NCBI GenBank assembly: GCA_029721515.1
Contig: CM056569.1
Location: 12,378,507-12,442,506, forward strand
Length of the DNA stretch: 64,000 bases
Direction of reading: 5' to 3'
Origin: Synanceia verrucosa
Lineage: Eukaryota > Chordata > Actinopteri > Perciformes > Synanceiidae
Part shown: positions 36,237-50,000 of the stretch, in pieces
How positions within the stretch are numbered: position 1 is the first letter of the stretch
Layout: each line of letters starts with the position of its first letter
Notes under the pieces: model-generated
The model's input: only the letters and a program-made list of their open reading frames with translations
What the model was told of the DNA's origin: nothing
Database searches by the model: none
Translations under genes and position numbers: made by a program

Positions 36237-39200
36237 AACAAAATATTCAGCTAAATGCATCATTTAATTACATCATATACAATGGTATGACAAATATATA
36301 TGATGCAAAAAAAAGTGTTTTGATAATGAATAGAGCTGTAGTGATCCTGGTTAATTAACAGCCTCCATGATCAAAAACCACAGAGGGTATTTATATAATG
36401 AGTGTGCTACATAGGGAATGATTACTTGCTAACAAATTAAACTCATTTCACGTCTCATCTGCTCCCCATATAAATCATCTATAAATATATCTATTAATAA
36501 ATCCATATCTATGTATGAATGTGTAGAATATGGCCTTGGCAACAGAGACAGGCTATGGAAATAAACCTGTCCAAGTTCCTGGGAACAAACAAAATATTTT
36601 CACTTGCACCAAATTGCACTAAGCTGAAGAAAAAAAAAATCAATAAATGGCATGCTGTTGTGGGTATGAAAACATACATGACAGGGTAAGGCTAAAGGTC
36701 AACAGAGAGAATAAGAGCCAAACCAATTTAAACCATATCTCCTTAATTATAACTCACATTGCTTAATGCTTTGACCCCTACCACCAACTTTCATAACATC
36801 ATTAAAAAGTTCTCATCAGACTTTCATATTTACTTACCGTAAACAGAGTTTTCACAGGCTGACAGTGTTTTTGAGGATTTACCATACATTTTGCCACTTA
36901 AAACTTTTTCATCAATACATCTGTCAATCAGCAACAAAACAACAACTAACAAGTAAAATATGGAACGGTGCTAACACGTACTCCTTGTTAGATACTGACG
37001 GTGGATTTTCTACACTTTCCTGAAAGGGAAACATGTTATTCTAATGGTCTAAACCAGCCCAAAATATGTAAAAATTAACAATTAATCCAAAAAAACTGTG
37101 TGTTTTGAAAACTCAAACTTCTCCATATGTAGACAATGCATTGAGAAAGATGTTAAGATGGCAGTGAAAGCACCCAGAGGAATGTTTTGAGCGTATGGGA
37201 ACGTTACCTGTTTCAGCGCTGCCAACACTAAACTACAAAAAAGCTTATTTGGGTATAAAAACGAACATTATGTGGGTCCACAAAGTCAGCCTCCTGTTCA
37301 TCATCTGGATGAACGGATGGAGCAGCTCCAGACATTTCAGACTTACTTTGAGAAAGAAAAGCTCATGTTGACAAATACTAACTAAACTTTCCTAGGCCAT
37401 GGAAATAACATATTGAAATTCATAATGTATGTGGTGTTCCCACGGCAGTTTCTTTGTGTGCACGACAACAAATCAGTCTCAAACATCTACTACTTTAAAA
37501 TTACACACTTATCTCGTATACTGTGTACTTTTTGCAATCTGAAATCCAATGTTTCCGCAGTAGCTAGACCCAGAGGTCATGGTACATTTCTAGATATGGG
37601 GGACAATGTTCGCTATCGAAGATGCAATCAATACAATCAAGTGCAGCTGAGGCTGCTGAACATTTGGTTGTTTGGGCAAAATATGTTGGATTTGCCTTCA
37701 AAACACTCAAATGAGAGAAGTATCAGTGATTTCATCATAATCTGTTATGAATATATGAGTTAACTTCAGCCAAACTTACCCTCCATCTCTACATTTCCTG
37801 TCTTTCACGCACAGTAAAAACAGGAACATGCGGTCAGTGAGAGATACTGCCAGTTTTTGCCTGCAGGACTCCACAAATGTTGTCGTTAGCCCAAGCAGGC
37901 AGAAGTAACACCAAGCCAGACAATTAGAAAGGGAGGAAGGAGGTGACAGTGGAGAGAGAGAGGACTGAGAGGCAGACAGGATGACAGAGAAAATGAAATG
38001 TGAGTGAGAGCTGAGTGTGGTTTTAGCATCGTGTAGGTGTCCATTTCCATCATTTCTCCGTCTGTCTCTTTGCATCCTTCCTCCCTGTTCTCGCTGCTAT
38101 CACTCTCCATGCCTTCCTTCTCTCTGTACACTACATACCAACATACAGCATCCCTTTCATGCTAAGTAGGTCACTACACCTCCACTGCTCCCTCCCTCCT
38201 AGCCTCTCTTCCCTTCTTTCGTTGCACCATCTTTATTCTCACCCCACGTCTCTGCCAGCCTTCCCTTCCTGCCTACTTCATTATCTGCCTCTTTGCTATT
38301 TCGCTTATTATAATTCTGCTCGTATCATTATTTAAATCTCATGCAGCTCTATTTAAAGCGTGTGCGCCACCATTAAGAACATAACAACAATACCACACAG
38401 GAAACAAAGAAAAAGAACTGCTTGAGTTTCTGACCTCTGTGCCCCGAGTTCACAATCTGTTTAGCATTTGCTCTTCTATGATTCAGAAAATGTTATTTTT
38501 TCAGCTGGAATTCAGAAAACACACTGGTTTGACCTGCATGAGGACCACTAACGTACAACAGCTTCTTTAACCTTTCACATTGAACTGTTACGTGGATGCC
38601 GTTAGGGCTCCAGTATTAGAAAAATCTAATTTTACATGTTATCAAAGACAATTTTATTCACTGCGAGTAAAAATCTGTCCTCTTTAATTTGCTGCTCATG
38701 GATGAAACTGAGTTCTGCTTGCACTAATAATTACAGATAATAACAATATAAGACGATCTTTTACTGTGGCAGAAAACAAAAGGAGACTCTGTTATGTAAG
38801 GATTCACTGCATGAAGCCATTATTAATCAGGCCAATACGTTGGTCACATAATTTTAGGTACTTGGGACGATAATTACATGATACCTCATTATTATTTATT
38901 ATTTTAATCTCCTTTGTGTGCCTCAGTTTCCCCTTTTCCACCCCACATGCCATACGAGGGCTTTCCTCAACTGAACCTGTATTTGTCCCCTTGTCATCAC
39001 TTGTTTTCCTCTCCTCTCCCCTCCCTTCTCGCACATACAGAGTTCAACTGTTTCATCGTCAAGCCAAGCTGAACTGGCAAAGGCTGGCAGGTCTCAAAGG
39101 CATTAAAAACAACATGACAGGCAGACATGGAAACAGAGCAAAGTTAAGGGAGGGAAAGAGAGGCAGGAAGGGGAACTGACAAAGAACGCTGAGGCAGAGA

Positions 39201-40336
39201 GCAATGTAGCCATGTTGAACACAAATAGTAGGAGCTAAAGCTGCAAAAGTTAAAGAAAAATAGGGTGAGGGCATGAGAGACTAAAAGGAAGGAGTAACAT
39301 GGAAGATGTAAGAAGAAAGGGAGATGTGATGGGAATGCAAATCACATGTAGAAGAGGAAACAAACTGAGTTATGACAAGCAAAGGTCAAGTAACATGACT
39401 TTAAGATGGGGGAAGAAATTAAAGAAAAGGAAAGCAGCTGTGAGAGAGAAAGAGAAATGCATGGTTGAGTTTTGAGGTAAATGTTTGTACAGCTGCTTGT
39501 CATCCCCTTCATTAAATTAGTCCATCCAGTGGGACGGTCCAAGTGGGGAAAGTTCAGAGGCAGGAAGCTGCTTCTCTCCTGCCTCAGCCAAAATGATCAG
39601 GTAGTGTAAGTCTACATCTATTTTTAACAAGACTACAGTTATACCCACTCTGGGGTTTCACAGCATAGTATGTCGTGGAAACTGCATAAGAAGGTAGAAA
39701 GGCAGGCGAGGCAGATGGTGACAGCTGACAAAAAAATGACAAGACTGAGCTCTGTTCAGTCAGTACGTGTGTTTACCACAGAGCAACAAACCTGCGTAAC
39801 TTCTTCCAAACATTGTGTGATGATGAGTCCAGGAGCAGGGACGAACAGCAGAGGGACACTAACAAGAACACTATGTGCTGTATCGTCAGCATATATTAAA
39901 ACAAATCATCCAATACACAATACACCACTAAAAAATTACAATTCAGATATATGCATAGGCAATCTGTGTAACCGTTAATGACAATGTTATAATCAAGAAG
40001 CAAGACAGAATTAAATCATAAACAGAGGTAACATTTTTATCATTTTTATGTTCATCTTGCTCAGTTTCTCCTTCATCTTTCTCCACTTTTAAACGGCTCT
40101 TGATCTTCCATTTCTCTCCTCGGTGCTGCTGTATCCCTCTTAATCCTGTCTCATCTGACTCTTTTCCTCACCAGGTCTCTCACCACCACCTGTTAGTGAG
40201 TTCCTGCTGCATCTTTGCCATTTTGCTTCTGTTTCACCTCCAACTTGCCCTTCCTCTCCATCACTCCAGCATCCTTTTCAGCTTGAACTCCGACTTAACC
40301 CTGTTGATTTTTTGCTTTGAGTATATATCTGTGTGC

Positions 40337-40374
<38 letters not shown>

Positions 40375-42345
40375 ACATAGATATCCTCCTCCTCTTCCTT
40401 CCCTACTACTAAACACTCTTACACTGGTTCCGCTTCATCCCTAATTTGGGATTTTCTCTCCCCTTTCCACCATCTCAAAACTTTTTCCATCTGTCCTCTA
40501 TAAAAAGATGCCAAAGCAGCATATCCACTTGAAATTGGATGACATTACATGCTCTCATACACAAACATGCGAGCCATTGTAGTCATGTGTACGCATGCTG
40601 CTTCCTAAATTAATTTCCGATCTGTCTAATTTTTCCTCATGACCCCTTTGTCTGGCTTCCTCACTCTAAGACACACTACAAAGAGCGGTAAATTAATGAG
40701 CTACATTTTTATCAGTGAAACTAATGAATTAGCCAGTGATGGATAAAAAGAAGCTGGATGTGGATGATGTGATGGATAAGTGCGTTTGTGTGAGCGTAAA
40801 GGCTTGGGTGTGTGTGTGTCTGCAGCAATGTAAATGCGATCGTCTGCGTAGGCACGTCCTTGTGCACGAGCCTGTGTGCATCTATTTTCTAACAAGGACA
40901 AAAGCACTTTGATCATCACGCCAAAACCTTGATATGTACCACTGCAGTAACGCATCATGCATCACAAACAAACATCCTTTTTCCAATCAAAACCACCAGC
41001 AGATCCATCCAGAGGTGCCACCGTGCACATCTGCTTGAACACAAAACACTTCTCATCCCTCATCCATGTCACCCTCTTTATATTTCCTTTAATCTCGTCC
41101 TCCTCCTCTGACAATCAAAGGAACATTATATGATGTGTCATAGGCATGTTTTCTTATCCTGTGTGCATAATCTCCCTCCTCATTCTGTAGCATCTTGATT
41201 TACACTTACTGCAGGTTCTCCTTCTGTGTTTTGAAAAGTGGATGTTGATTATTGAAAATGAGACAACAAAAATTTAAAAAATAATGAAAAGTTATAAAAA
41301 CAATAATAAGAAGCATGGAAGCCAATTGTTTTTTGTTGCTTTTTTCTTTTTTTAAACACTACTTTTGATGGAAACCCCAGTGATGAACACCACATGGGGA
41401 AAGGGAAAGCATCCTTGGTAGACGAGGTGTCCAGCGATGGAAAAAGCCAGTACCGTCTCTGTTTCAGTGCCTCCAGGCAGGCTCAGACAGGTTTCTGCTG
41501 AGCACCGAGCACATCAAAGGCTAACCCTCCTCTCACATCAAACACGAGCTTTACTCTGGATGGACAGAGGTCTGATCTCTGTCCTGCCCGTAGTCCAGAA
41601 TGATCAAGTGAATCAAGTAGTTATGTTCTGTTCCACTACAAAAATGGCTGTCGTTTCACATATACCAGTCGATGAGACAGGCACAAGAGAAATCCCTCTA
41701 ATATCTTTTGGATTTAGATTTTGGACAAAGTTTCCAATAAACTGATCTTGCCTTTTTAAGAAGACTTACGACCGTTATTAAACTGTACTGCAGGACACCA
41801 GCAGATACAATCTGTCCTGTTTGTTGGCATGTTCAGCTCCAAACGTACTTTGACAATTTCTATTCCAGTAGCTCCATGTGTCCTCATTATGTTTGCCTGC
41901 CATCTTCTTTCACTTTCTGTTTCATAACCTGTGAAATTTGGATGTGCAGCATGCGGAGCCTCGACACCATTACCTCCTCTTAACTTCTTCTAGACTTTTA
42001 TTTAATCTTTGGCCCGTCTATTCGTCCTTCCATTACTCCGTCCATTTCTTTATGTCACTGCCAGGAGTGCCATTAAACTCCAAACTCATGCAGATTTTAG
42101 TCCCTTACAGCACAGTTATCCTCATTACCTCCACCTCCCTGTATGCTTTCCATTATTCATCCATCCCACGCTACGTCCTTCTCTCAATCTTCTGCCAGTG
42201 ACTATGGTGGCTGTTGTTGCCATAAGTGATGCTTTGAAATTCCAAATCTGTTTTTAGCTTGTAGTCCCTGCCAGTACTTTTATTTTAAAAGCATGTTTTA
42301 CATCAGCTGACTGGCCAAACAGCCTCTCCTCCTGGAGCCCAGACT
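36237..42345. other. non-coding stretch
   Basis: No exon is supported on either strand. The strand shows short purine-rich (39100-39480) and pyrimidine-rich (38040-38330, 40060-40480) tracts and one GT array. Frames near 37.4 and 41.4 kb lack splice signals or recognisable motifs. Confidence 0.5.
40331..40374 (+). repeat. (GT)n microsatellite
   Basis: GT units interrupted by GCGTAT near the start. Confidence 0.9.
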
Positions 42346-42550
42346 CATTAAAACATAATACTCATGTTATGTGCGGACCCAAACTAAACACAGTGAAGCC
42401 TCTGACACTCTTTAAAACATGCTACAGCTCTTATGGGCAGAAAAACTGAGCGAATGTTGTCTCTCACCCAGGGCTCATAAAACACACTACTGTTTGTTAT
42501 GTGGAGATCTAAAGTGAGTATACATGCAAATACACTAACACTCTTATCTT
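42346..42550 (+). repeat. diverged ~65-bp tandem repeat, block 1
   Basis: About three units are aligned by ATTAAAACATAATACT (42347), TTTAAAACATGCTACA (42411) and ATAAAACACACTACT (42478), spaced 64-66 bp. Each is followed by a TTATG(T/G)G-type motif and a later CT(C/G)ACAC-type motif. The same unit recurs at 44.0-44.2 kb. Confidence 0.55.
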
Positions 42551-43145
42551 ATTAAGACTTGTGTCGAGGCTGTTTAGTGTGAGACAGCTCCTGGCACAGG
42601 TCAAATGGGGACAAACCTAAACCAGGGAGGACTAACAGACCATGGCGTCAAGCCCTAAGAGTCTGACACGTCCAGATGCTCAGCGCTGAGAGCGGGCAGC
42701 CACAGCTAAACACACTACGCTGAGGCTTTGCATGCCAGATTTTGAGGAGAAAATTCAATTAAATTGATTTGAGTCCAAATATGCTGACCTGAACAATGCA
42801 CGTCCAGTAAGATTATATTGACAGTGGTCGGAGTTACGACAACAAATACTGCACTGTACAGCTGAATGGAGAAGACACTGTGTACTAATATTCCTCTGGC
42901 ATTGATAGCTTCTAAATACTGTCCACAGGAAACGGAATGAATTCCTAAAAACATCCAAAACTGCTTTATTACAATATGAACAATTAAGAAGCCCCGAAGA
43001 CCGAGGTTACATGATTAGAAAAAAAAGACCGATATTCCTCTTTACTGCTCAGAGTGAAACATAGTCACACACTGAAAACCAAACCCAGTGCTTCTGGTGA
43101 AGATAATCACATCACAATGTGTTTGCATTACTACACAGCTACTGA
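42551..43145. other. non-coding stretch
   Basis: Nothing recognised. Confidence 0.5.
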
Positions 43146-43149
43146 TTAA

Positions 43150-43549
43150 TTCTTTGAGTGCCATTGACGTAATAAGACGTCAAACTGTTTTTTTCTTCTG
43201 TGATTTGTAGCCGGGACGTAAAGAGTTAACATGCACCACCGAGATCAAAGCAGGAAGTGGAGATTCAACGATAGAGATTAGAGAACAAAACAAATGGATT
43301 CTGGACAAAAAGTGGTGATTTTGGTGACAGTGGCCTCTACTCTCCTCCACACAAAACAAGAACAGAACAAGGTAAAAATAAACATTTTTTTTTCCTGATA
43401 AATAGCGCGACTCTTCTTTCATTTGAGCTTCTCTGTGTTTTCAGAGAGTTAGTACAAAATATTCTGTGGGTCTAGAAATATGACTGAAAAATGGACAAAA
43501 ACTGGCACAAGGCACTTTCGATTTTAAAAAACAGCTGGCACTCAAAGAG
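43150..43549 (+). mobile_element. TTAA-flanked MITE (piggyBac-like), copy 3
   Basis: A 400-bp element between TTAA (43146-43149) and TTAA (43550-43553). The left end TTCTTTGAGTGCCA is the inverse of the right end TGGCACTCAAAGAG. Just inside the left end is a near-palindrome (GACGTAATAAGACGTC), as in other copies. The interior matches copy 2 over most of its length. This is the best-preserved member in the window. Confidence 0.85.
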
Positions 43550-43553
43550 TTAA

Positions 43554-44021
43554 AGAACGATCACTTGTGGTTATTAAATTACATCACCTGATTAGACTAT
43601 GTAGTGACCCCGCTCCTGTTTTATTTTCCTCTTTCCTGAGAAAATCCAGTCTACTCGCACTCCAAATGATCAGATAAAAATCAATGACATGGACACTTTA
43701 TTCACTAAAACTACCCCCAAGAAACAGACAGGAGTACGAGTACAGGAGCAAAGCACTGTACTGCTGTGGACGAGGCTGCAAAATGTATTTTAAAGGCTCA
43801 CAAATATCAATATCTGTTTCAGTGCATTTGCACTGCCTTGACTTCATACACCGTTTTGTTCCCGTGCTGGTGCTCCTGTCTGCCGCTCCAAACTGACGGT
43901 AAGCTAACCACCATCTATTGTAGGTAATACACTGACTATGGTTCAGTACCGCATATAACCCCACTTCAAAATACCCGAACTACCTCTTTAATAATACTTT
44001 TTTTTTTAAAGTCTTATGTCT
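43554..44021. other. non-coding stretch
   Basis: Nothing recognised. Confidence 0.5.
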
Positions 44022-44240
44022 CCTTTAAAATATATGGGTATTAAGTTGGGACGCAGTCAGTCCGGTCTCGACACCCCAAGGCTCAGGGTCTTTAAAATAT
44101 ATTAGTATTTCTCTTATATTGGGACCCAAACTGAGTAAATGTATTCTCCGCCACCGCAGGGCTCAGACTGATTAAAACATATTAGTAACATTATGTGGGG
44201 CACCAGCATAAACAGGCCCCAGATCCCTTTAAAAAAATGT
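44022..44240 (+). repeat. diverged ~65-bp tandem repeat, block 2
   Basis: The units start CTTTAAAATATATGGGTA (44023), CTTTAAAATATATTAGTA (44090), GATTAAAACATATTAGTA (44170) and CTTTAAAAAAATG (44228). Between them recur TTATATTGGGACCCAAACTG or TTATGTGGGGCACC and GGCTCAG-type motifs. The unit matches block 1 (GCGGACCCAAACT), 1.6 kb away. Confidence 0.6.
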
Positions 44241-46724
44241 CTGCACACAGTTGCCGTCTCCCCCATCCTCAGCTCCAGACTGCCTTTCTCTGAGCCAACA
44301 GGGCAAAATGGTGCGTTATTTATACGGCATTCGGTGATACCAGGCTGGGAAAATGGCTGCTTGTTGACACGTGCATTAGCCTGACATTATGACAAACATT
44401 CACTTTGGCTTCCTAAAAGCTCCGGATCATCCTCATTACCATCCGCTTCCTCCTCGCCTCTCGCTGCCAGTGGGTGAAGATGGAGTAAGCGCAGCTCCAC
44501 ACAGCCTCCCTCCACTTGCCAAGCTCTTTCTCCTCCATCCACTCCAATCCGGCCTTTCCACCCATCTCAATCACCGTCCCTCCCTCTCAATGCTTTGCTG
44601 CTCTCTTTAAGCTTTGAGGACAAAACACAACATCAACGAGGACATTTTTATTGCCTCTATTGAAGGTTATCTCTGTCCACGGCTTTACTAGTTGTGATGA
44701 CTATAATTTTAGGAAAAGCTTATAATCAACACCTCACAGAGGAGCCAGAAAGCCCCCCTCTCAGCCTAATTCTCAGCTCTCTTCTAGCACTCTTTATTAC
44801 TCTTGGTACCATCCTCTCCAAGATCACTCAGTTGTCCTCATTTCCTGCTGTCCCTGCTCACTCTTCCCTCCTCCCTTTTTTCCGTTCGGGTATCCCAGTC
44901 CACCACTAGTCCTCATAACTGAGGTGATGGAAGATGTTCTGTCCTTGTTCGTGCTCCTCGTCCTTCCTTCCTCTGCCAATATTTTAACTCCAGTGCCCAG
45001 ATCTATTTCTTAGTTGGAAAGCATTTTACGGCCCTTGTGAGTTTTCATTCGTGGTTGTCCTTGCTGCCACTTCTCTCTTATCCCTCGTTTCATCCACCTC
45101 TTCTTTTTCTTTTTTCCCCCCCGCTCCCGACGGTGTCTTTGTGACATTTGGACAAACTTCTCACCCTCCCTTCTCTCTGTGTTTCTATTCTCTCTTCACA
45201 CCTAAAATACCTCCTCAGCCTTCTATGGCTTCTCTTTCCTCTCCTCACTTCCTCCCTTGCACCTTCATAAGTGCTTTTTCACAAACACCCGCAAAAATGT
45301 TTTTCTGCTTTGACTTGCTTGTCTGCTTTGCTTGATTCTTTTCTCTTTGTTTGATATCGTCCTTTTTTTCCATTGTTATCTTCATTTTGACTCTGCTTCC
45401 TCGAGTCACTAATCCATCTCCCCTTCTCACCTCCTTCCTTAATTCCCACTGCAGTTTGTCCTCTTGATTCAGCTCTTTCTCCAGATATTCCTTGCATCGC
45501 AGTTTCAGTTAACAAAAAAGTTTCACTGGCATGGAGACACTTTTTCTTTAATTACCAGGGAAGATAATCAGCAGTAATGAGGATCTGGCCTTTTTTGGAC
45601 ACGGCTGGTATGGTCATTTTTTAACTTTATCACCCAAACTCTGAGAGCAGTAAACATCCATATTTAGCTGGTTAAATAATATAGATGTGTGAATCAAAAA
45701 TTTTCTTTATCTTATGTTACGTCTGAAATCTCTCACCTACTAATCTAAAACTGTCTGGTGAAGAAGAATAGGTTTTAAAACTGTGCAAAGGCCCTGATAA
45801 TTATGTCTTTATAAGAGCACACTTACTTTAATAGCTCATCTGTGGTCTCTACAGAGACAGGGAGTTACCAGCGCATGAATTAAGCTTCAAAACCTGGAAC
45901 TGAACACTTGATCTTCACTTGACCTTTAGCTGCTTTTTCCCTTGAATCTGCCGTCCTTCTCTCCACCTCTTCTTTGATAAGAAGAGAAAACAGAGAGAGA
46001 GAAAATAAAATATTCTTTGAAAAAGGACTGTCAAAATAAAAGAGTGGCATTGATAGGTGGTTCTGGCTTTTATAACAGGATGATTTGCTAGAATATCTTG
46101 GAGGGTGGACTGCAGGTCAGACAAAACAAGCATTTTTCATTAATCCCTAAAATTTTACACAATAAAGGAAACATTTATTAATCGTAAAAATAATTTAAAT
46201 AATGTTTGATAATCATTTGCCAGTCTCATCTCATCCCTCCATTCCTCACATTCAACCATCAATCACTGGCTCGTTTCCTCTCTCAAACCTCGCCTAACGA
46301 ATACGTTTACTGCTAATTTGCTTTGCTCAACATGGAGTTTGGGAGGAAAAGAAATTGCTGCACAGGGAAAGTGTGACATTCTTGTACTGCACAGAAGTCA
46401 CAGGGAAAAGGTCAGGTGAGTAGTTTGGCATACAAAGCACGACTGAATGGTGTTTTTGGTTAAATATTGAAGAAGCCAGTGAGTCCCATCTCATGCTTCA
46501 AGTTAGAGTCGACTTTTTCAGTATCTTCCCTTCACGCAAAACCAGAAAAACTACACAGTGCTTAAAAAAAAACTTAATCGAGGGAGCACTGCATTTACTT
46601 ATTTGCTTATGCAAATTAGTTGTATGTGCACACAATTTCTAAGAGATAAACTTGTCTCCAGCTACCTCCATCCCTCTCCTCTTCCTTCCCTACACCACCT
46701 CAATTTGTCTCTCTCCTGTTTCAG
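44241..46724. other. non-coding, pyrimidine-rich stretch
   Basis: 44400-45480 is strongly pyrimidine-biased on the plus strand, which explains the long Ser/Leu/Phe frames here. No exon is recognised before the acceptor tract leading to 46725. Confidence 0.5.
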
Positions 46725-46813
46725 CACACCCTTTGGGACACATGTCGCTAATTAACACCATCGACGACGCCTGGTTGCCACGGGGACTGGACATAACCGT
46801 CGGTGGCACAACG
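46725..46813 (+). CDS. candidate internal exon, unidentified gene
   Basis: An 89-nt block lies between a good pyrimidine-tract acceptor (TCTCTCTCCTGTTTCAG) and the donor GTAAAC. Only one frame is open: 2 nt, then HPLGHMSLI and NTIDDAWLPRGLDITVGG, then TT, entering at phase 1 and leaving at phase 0. The block has several CpG dinucleotides in an otherwise CpG-poor stretch, which fits coding constraint. A minus-strand frame is open too, but its splice signals are weaker. The family is unrecognised. Confidence 0.3.
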
Positions 46814-46854
46814 GTAAACAAATAAGATGTGTCATAAATGCCATCACGTGTGCG

Positions 46855-46859
<5 letters not shown>

Positions 46860-46898
<39 letters not shown>
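46860..46898 (+). repeat. (AC)n microsatellite
   Basis: About 19 AC units, 46 bp after the candidate exon at 46725. Confidence 0.95.
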
Positions 46899-46900
<2 letters not shown>

Positions 46901-47024
46901 GTGAGCAGCTATGAATACGCAGGCTAACACATGGTTGTGAAACAGACACACAGGCAAACACTTGGCTGGAGGATTCAAAGGCACACCCAAACAAAGCCAC
47001 ACAAACACACATTGCACGATGTGT

Positions 47025-47029
47025 ACACA

Positions 47030-47064
<35 letters not shown>
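47025..47064 (+). repeat. (AC)n microsatellite, imperfect
   Basis: AC units with one CCC interruption. Confidence 0.9.
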
Positions 47065-47066
<2 letters not shown>

Positions 47067-50000
47067 TGAGTGTCACAGCATCGGCTTGCCATGTCTGGGG
47101 ATACGGGATGATTAATCGCACTCTGTACAGATGGCCACACCAGGGAGAGAAAGGGAGAAGAGCAAAGCTGTCTCTCTCTCTCTTTCTCCACTGGTCTCGG
47201 TTGACCCTCACTCCTCTCTCGCTCTCTCTCTACATATCATGCTAGATTTATGAGTGGCTTTCAGAGAGTCACCGTCTTGCCGAGGTGTCTACATGACCCG
47301 CATTAATTACTTTTCGAGTGGAAATGTCTTTTATGAAATGCTCGAACAAACCCGTGCACACAGGCTGTCGCTTCTTTCCAAATGTCTCAGCCCACGCAAC
47401 ACTCACATGCGCAAGTCATAAAGCACACACCTATAAATACGAGCTATTTGCCCACATTGTGAACACAAGCACACTGCATATAATAACTCCTGCTACACCT
47501 CTGAAACTGGAACATCCAACCTAAGCCAGGCTAATGATGGTGATCATACCAGAGGGAGCGATGAATTGTGTTAATGCTGAGTCACTCTCGTCTGCACTCG
47601 GTCATTTCGACATGAAGTAAGATAAGAAGGTGCACTGGAGCTTTTCGTAATGTTAGAGCGCACTATAAAATGGGAAGCAAGTTACTTTTGGTAAAAACTG
47701 AGACTAAAAGCTTCAGTAGTCCAGCATGGGTCAAACAGAAATTGCAGTGCCTGCGAGGAAAAAACTCCATTTCTAGTGAGCTGGTCACTGGTTGGAGATT
47801 TGTCTTAGCTTTGTGAAAAGAAAAAGAAAATCCTTTTCTCCACAGTCCCATGCACAGCTACCATCCAGCCTGGCTGACACCAGACACCGTCTGTCACAGC
47901 ACACCGCAGAGACATCCAGCAGACTTCACTTTGGCTTTAGGCTTACATGGCACTGAGCGGACCCGGGTGTCTTGAGATTTTGGTTTATTATAAAAAGGAA
48001 AGGTCAAAGAAAATTTTATTGAAGTATAATGCCACCGCTGAGGTCCTCTGCCCCCCCTGCTAGGCTAGTTTCAGAGATGCTATGGAGGGAACATGAGTAT
48101 GTGTGACACACAGACCCAGCTTGTTAGTGCAGCACTGGCTAGAAGCTGGACTGCGCCCTTAAGATGGATATTTATATGCTGGGATGAAACATTTTTTATA
48201 ATTCATGACATATTTTGACACCTGGTCTATCATATGGAGTCAGGAGTGTGCAACCAAAAAAATAATTATGGACCTTTTCTGTATTTAGTTGTAAGCAACT
48301 GATGAATAAATCAATGTATATGAAGCAGAATGATGTACTAATTTGTTTAGTCTCAGCTCAAGGATGGAGACCTTACTGCATACAATGTTCCAACTTGTCA
48401 GACAAGTACTTCACATATCCACGTACAGTAAATCACACCTCAGTGCTTCATAAACTGCAGCAGCAGTGTTGTCTACATGCCCAAATATCCTTGTGGTCCT
48501 GTGGAGGAAAAGAGTTGATCTAAAATCCTGTTGAAGCCATAACAAAATGAGAATTGCTCAAAGTTAGTCTGCACAGTTAAATGCTGAAAATCAATCTGTG
48601 TGCTCCAGTGAAGTGTGACACACAACATCTGCTAAGAACAGGTTTACAAGGATTGGTGCATTTTTGTGCTGCAAACATGCTAACATCCATCAGATATCGA
48701 CAGATAAAAACATTTCCTCTGCTGCAGTGCATTCTGGTATTTTGCTGGTTGATTTGCAGAAGCAGAAAATGTGTCATTAAATGACAACACCAGGCTTGGT
48801 GCAACACTTTCTGGGCGCAGTGGTCGATAATCCATCATGTGCTGAGTTTTCGGATATTGGCAGTTTAGCAGCTTTGTCCCAGGCAGCGTCAACCACATTC
48901 AGCCCAAACGTCACCACTCAGCCAGGCCATTGTTGTACATCGTCCATAACACTCTGCCGCACAGGCACCGTCTGGCTCCAGCCCGACCTGACATCAGGCC
49001 ACCAGACACAGCCGCCACCAGCTTTTAGCACACATGGCCACTCTAAATATTCAATTACTGCTCCAGGAAGAAAAACAGCTTTCAGGAATGCAGGGAAGCA
49101 GCAGAGGTCGAGGGTCATAAAATGCATTCAGCTCAAGAATTGTCACAGAAAACACCAACTGGAGTGAAGATGTTTCAGTGGCATGCAAAGCGGCGTTTGT
49201 GTGATGACGAATGGACGTTCAGCAACCTGTGAGCCTGAAGCGAGTACATTACACAGGCAGAGCAGGCAGGGAGAGGCACTGACAAGAATGTGAATGGGAG
49301 CTTAATGGGGATAATATGGAGATGGGAAATAAATGGTGCCGCTGTAGGGCTGGAGCCAAAAACCTCAAGCTATCTATTCGTGATGATGACGCCGCTTTTA
49401 TTTTGGTGCTGAGTTCCTGTCTAGTCACAGGCTGTCGGGTGAACTTGAAAGTTTCATTGCTTGATAACTAGATATTTAATTGAACAATTATGTCACCAAA
49501 TAGTGTTGAATAAAGGCCAAAACATAGCAGCTTATACATGTAAGCTACCCGTTTGTGTTGGAAGAGACCTCTATTTCAAGTCGACCACTTGACAGGAAGG
49601 CCAATTGATTCCCAACTGACATCCTTCTGGTGTTAACAGGTGAGTTCATTACAGTTCTGACATTTTAAATTCTTGATCAATAGCTCAGCTGGAGCGCAGA
49701 GAGACCAGACATAATTTGACATGTGTGGGAGGGATTCCTCTGTAAATACGCCGTGTAAACAAAAGCAGAAGGTGTCTCTCAGAGCAGGGATGTGCGAGGC
49801 GATGAATTAAAAAAAAAAAAAAAGAGGACATCTCAATACATGACATGTCACATTAATATGGCACACAGCAGCGCATGGATTAGATGGCTTTAGTCAAAAA
49901 TCCAATTCATGCTAAGTTGCTCATGTTCCTCCTAATTTTATTCTAATTGCCCTTATCCCAGTGATGTCCACTGGAAAATCTGTTTAACCAGCAGGAGCAG

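Noticed and set aside
48781..49167. 128-residue plus-strand frame
   Set aside because: No recognisable family, no splice signals, and an overlapping open frame on the other strand; likely chance.
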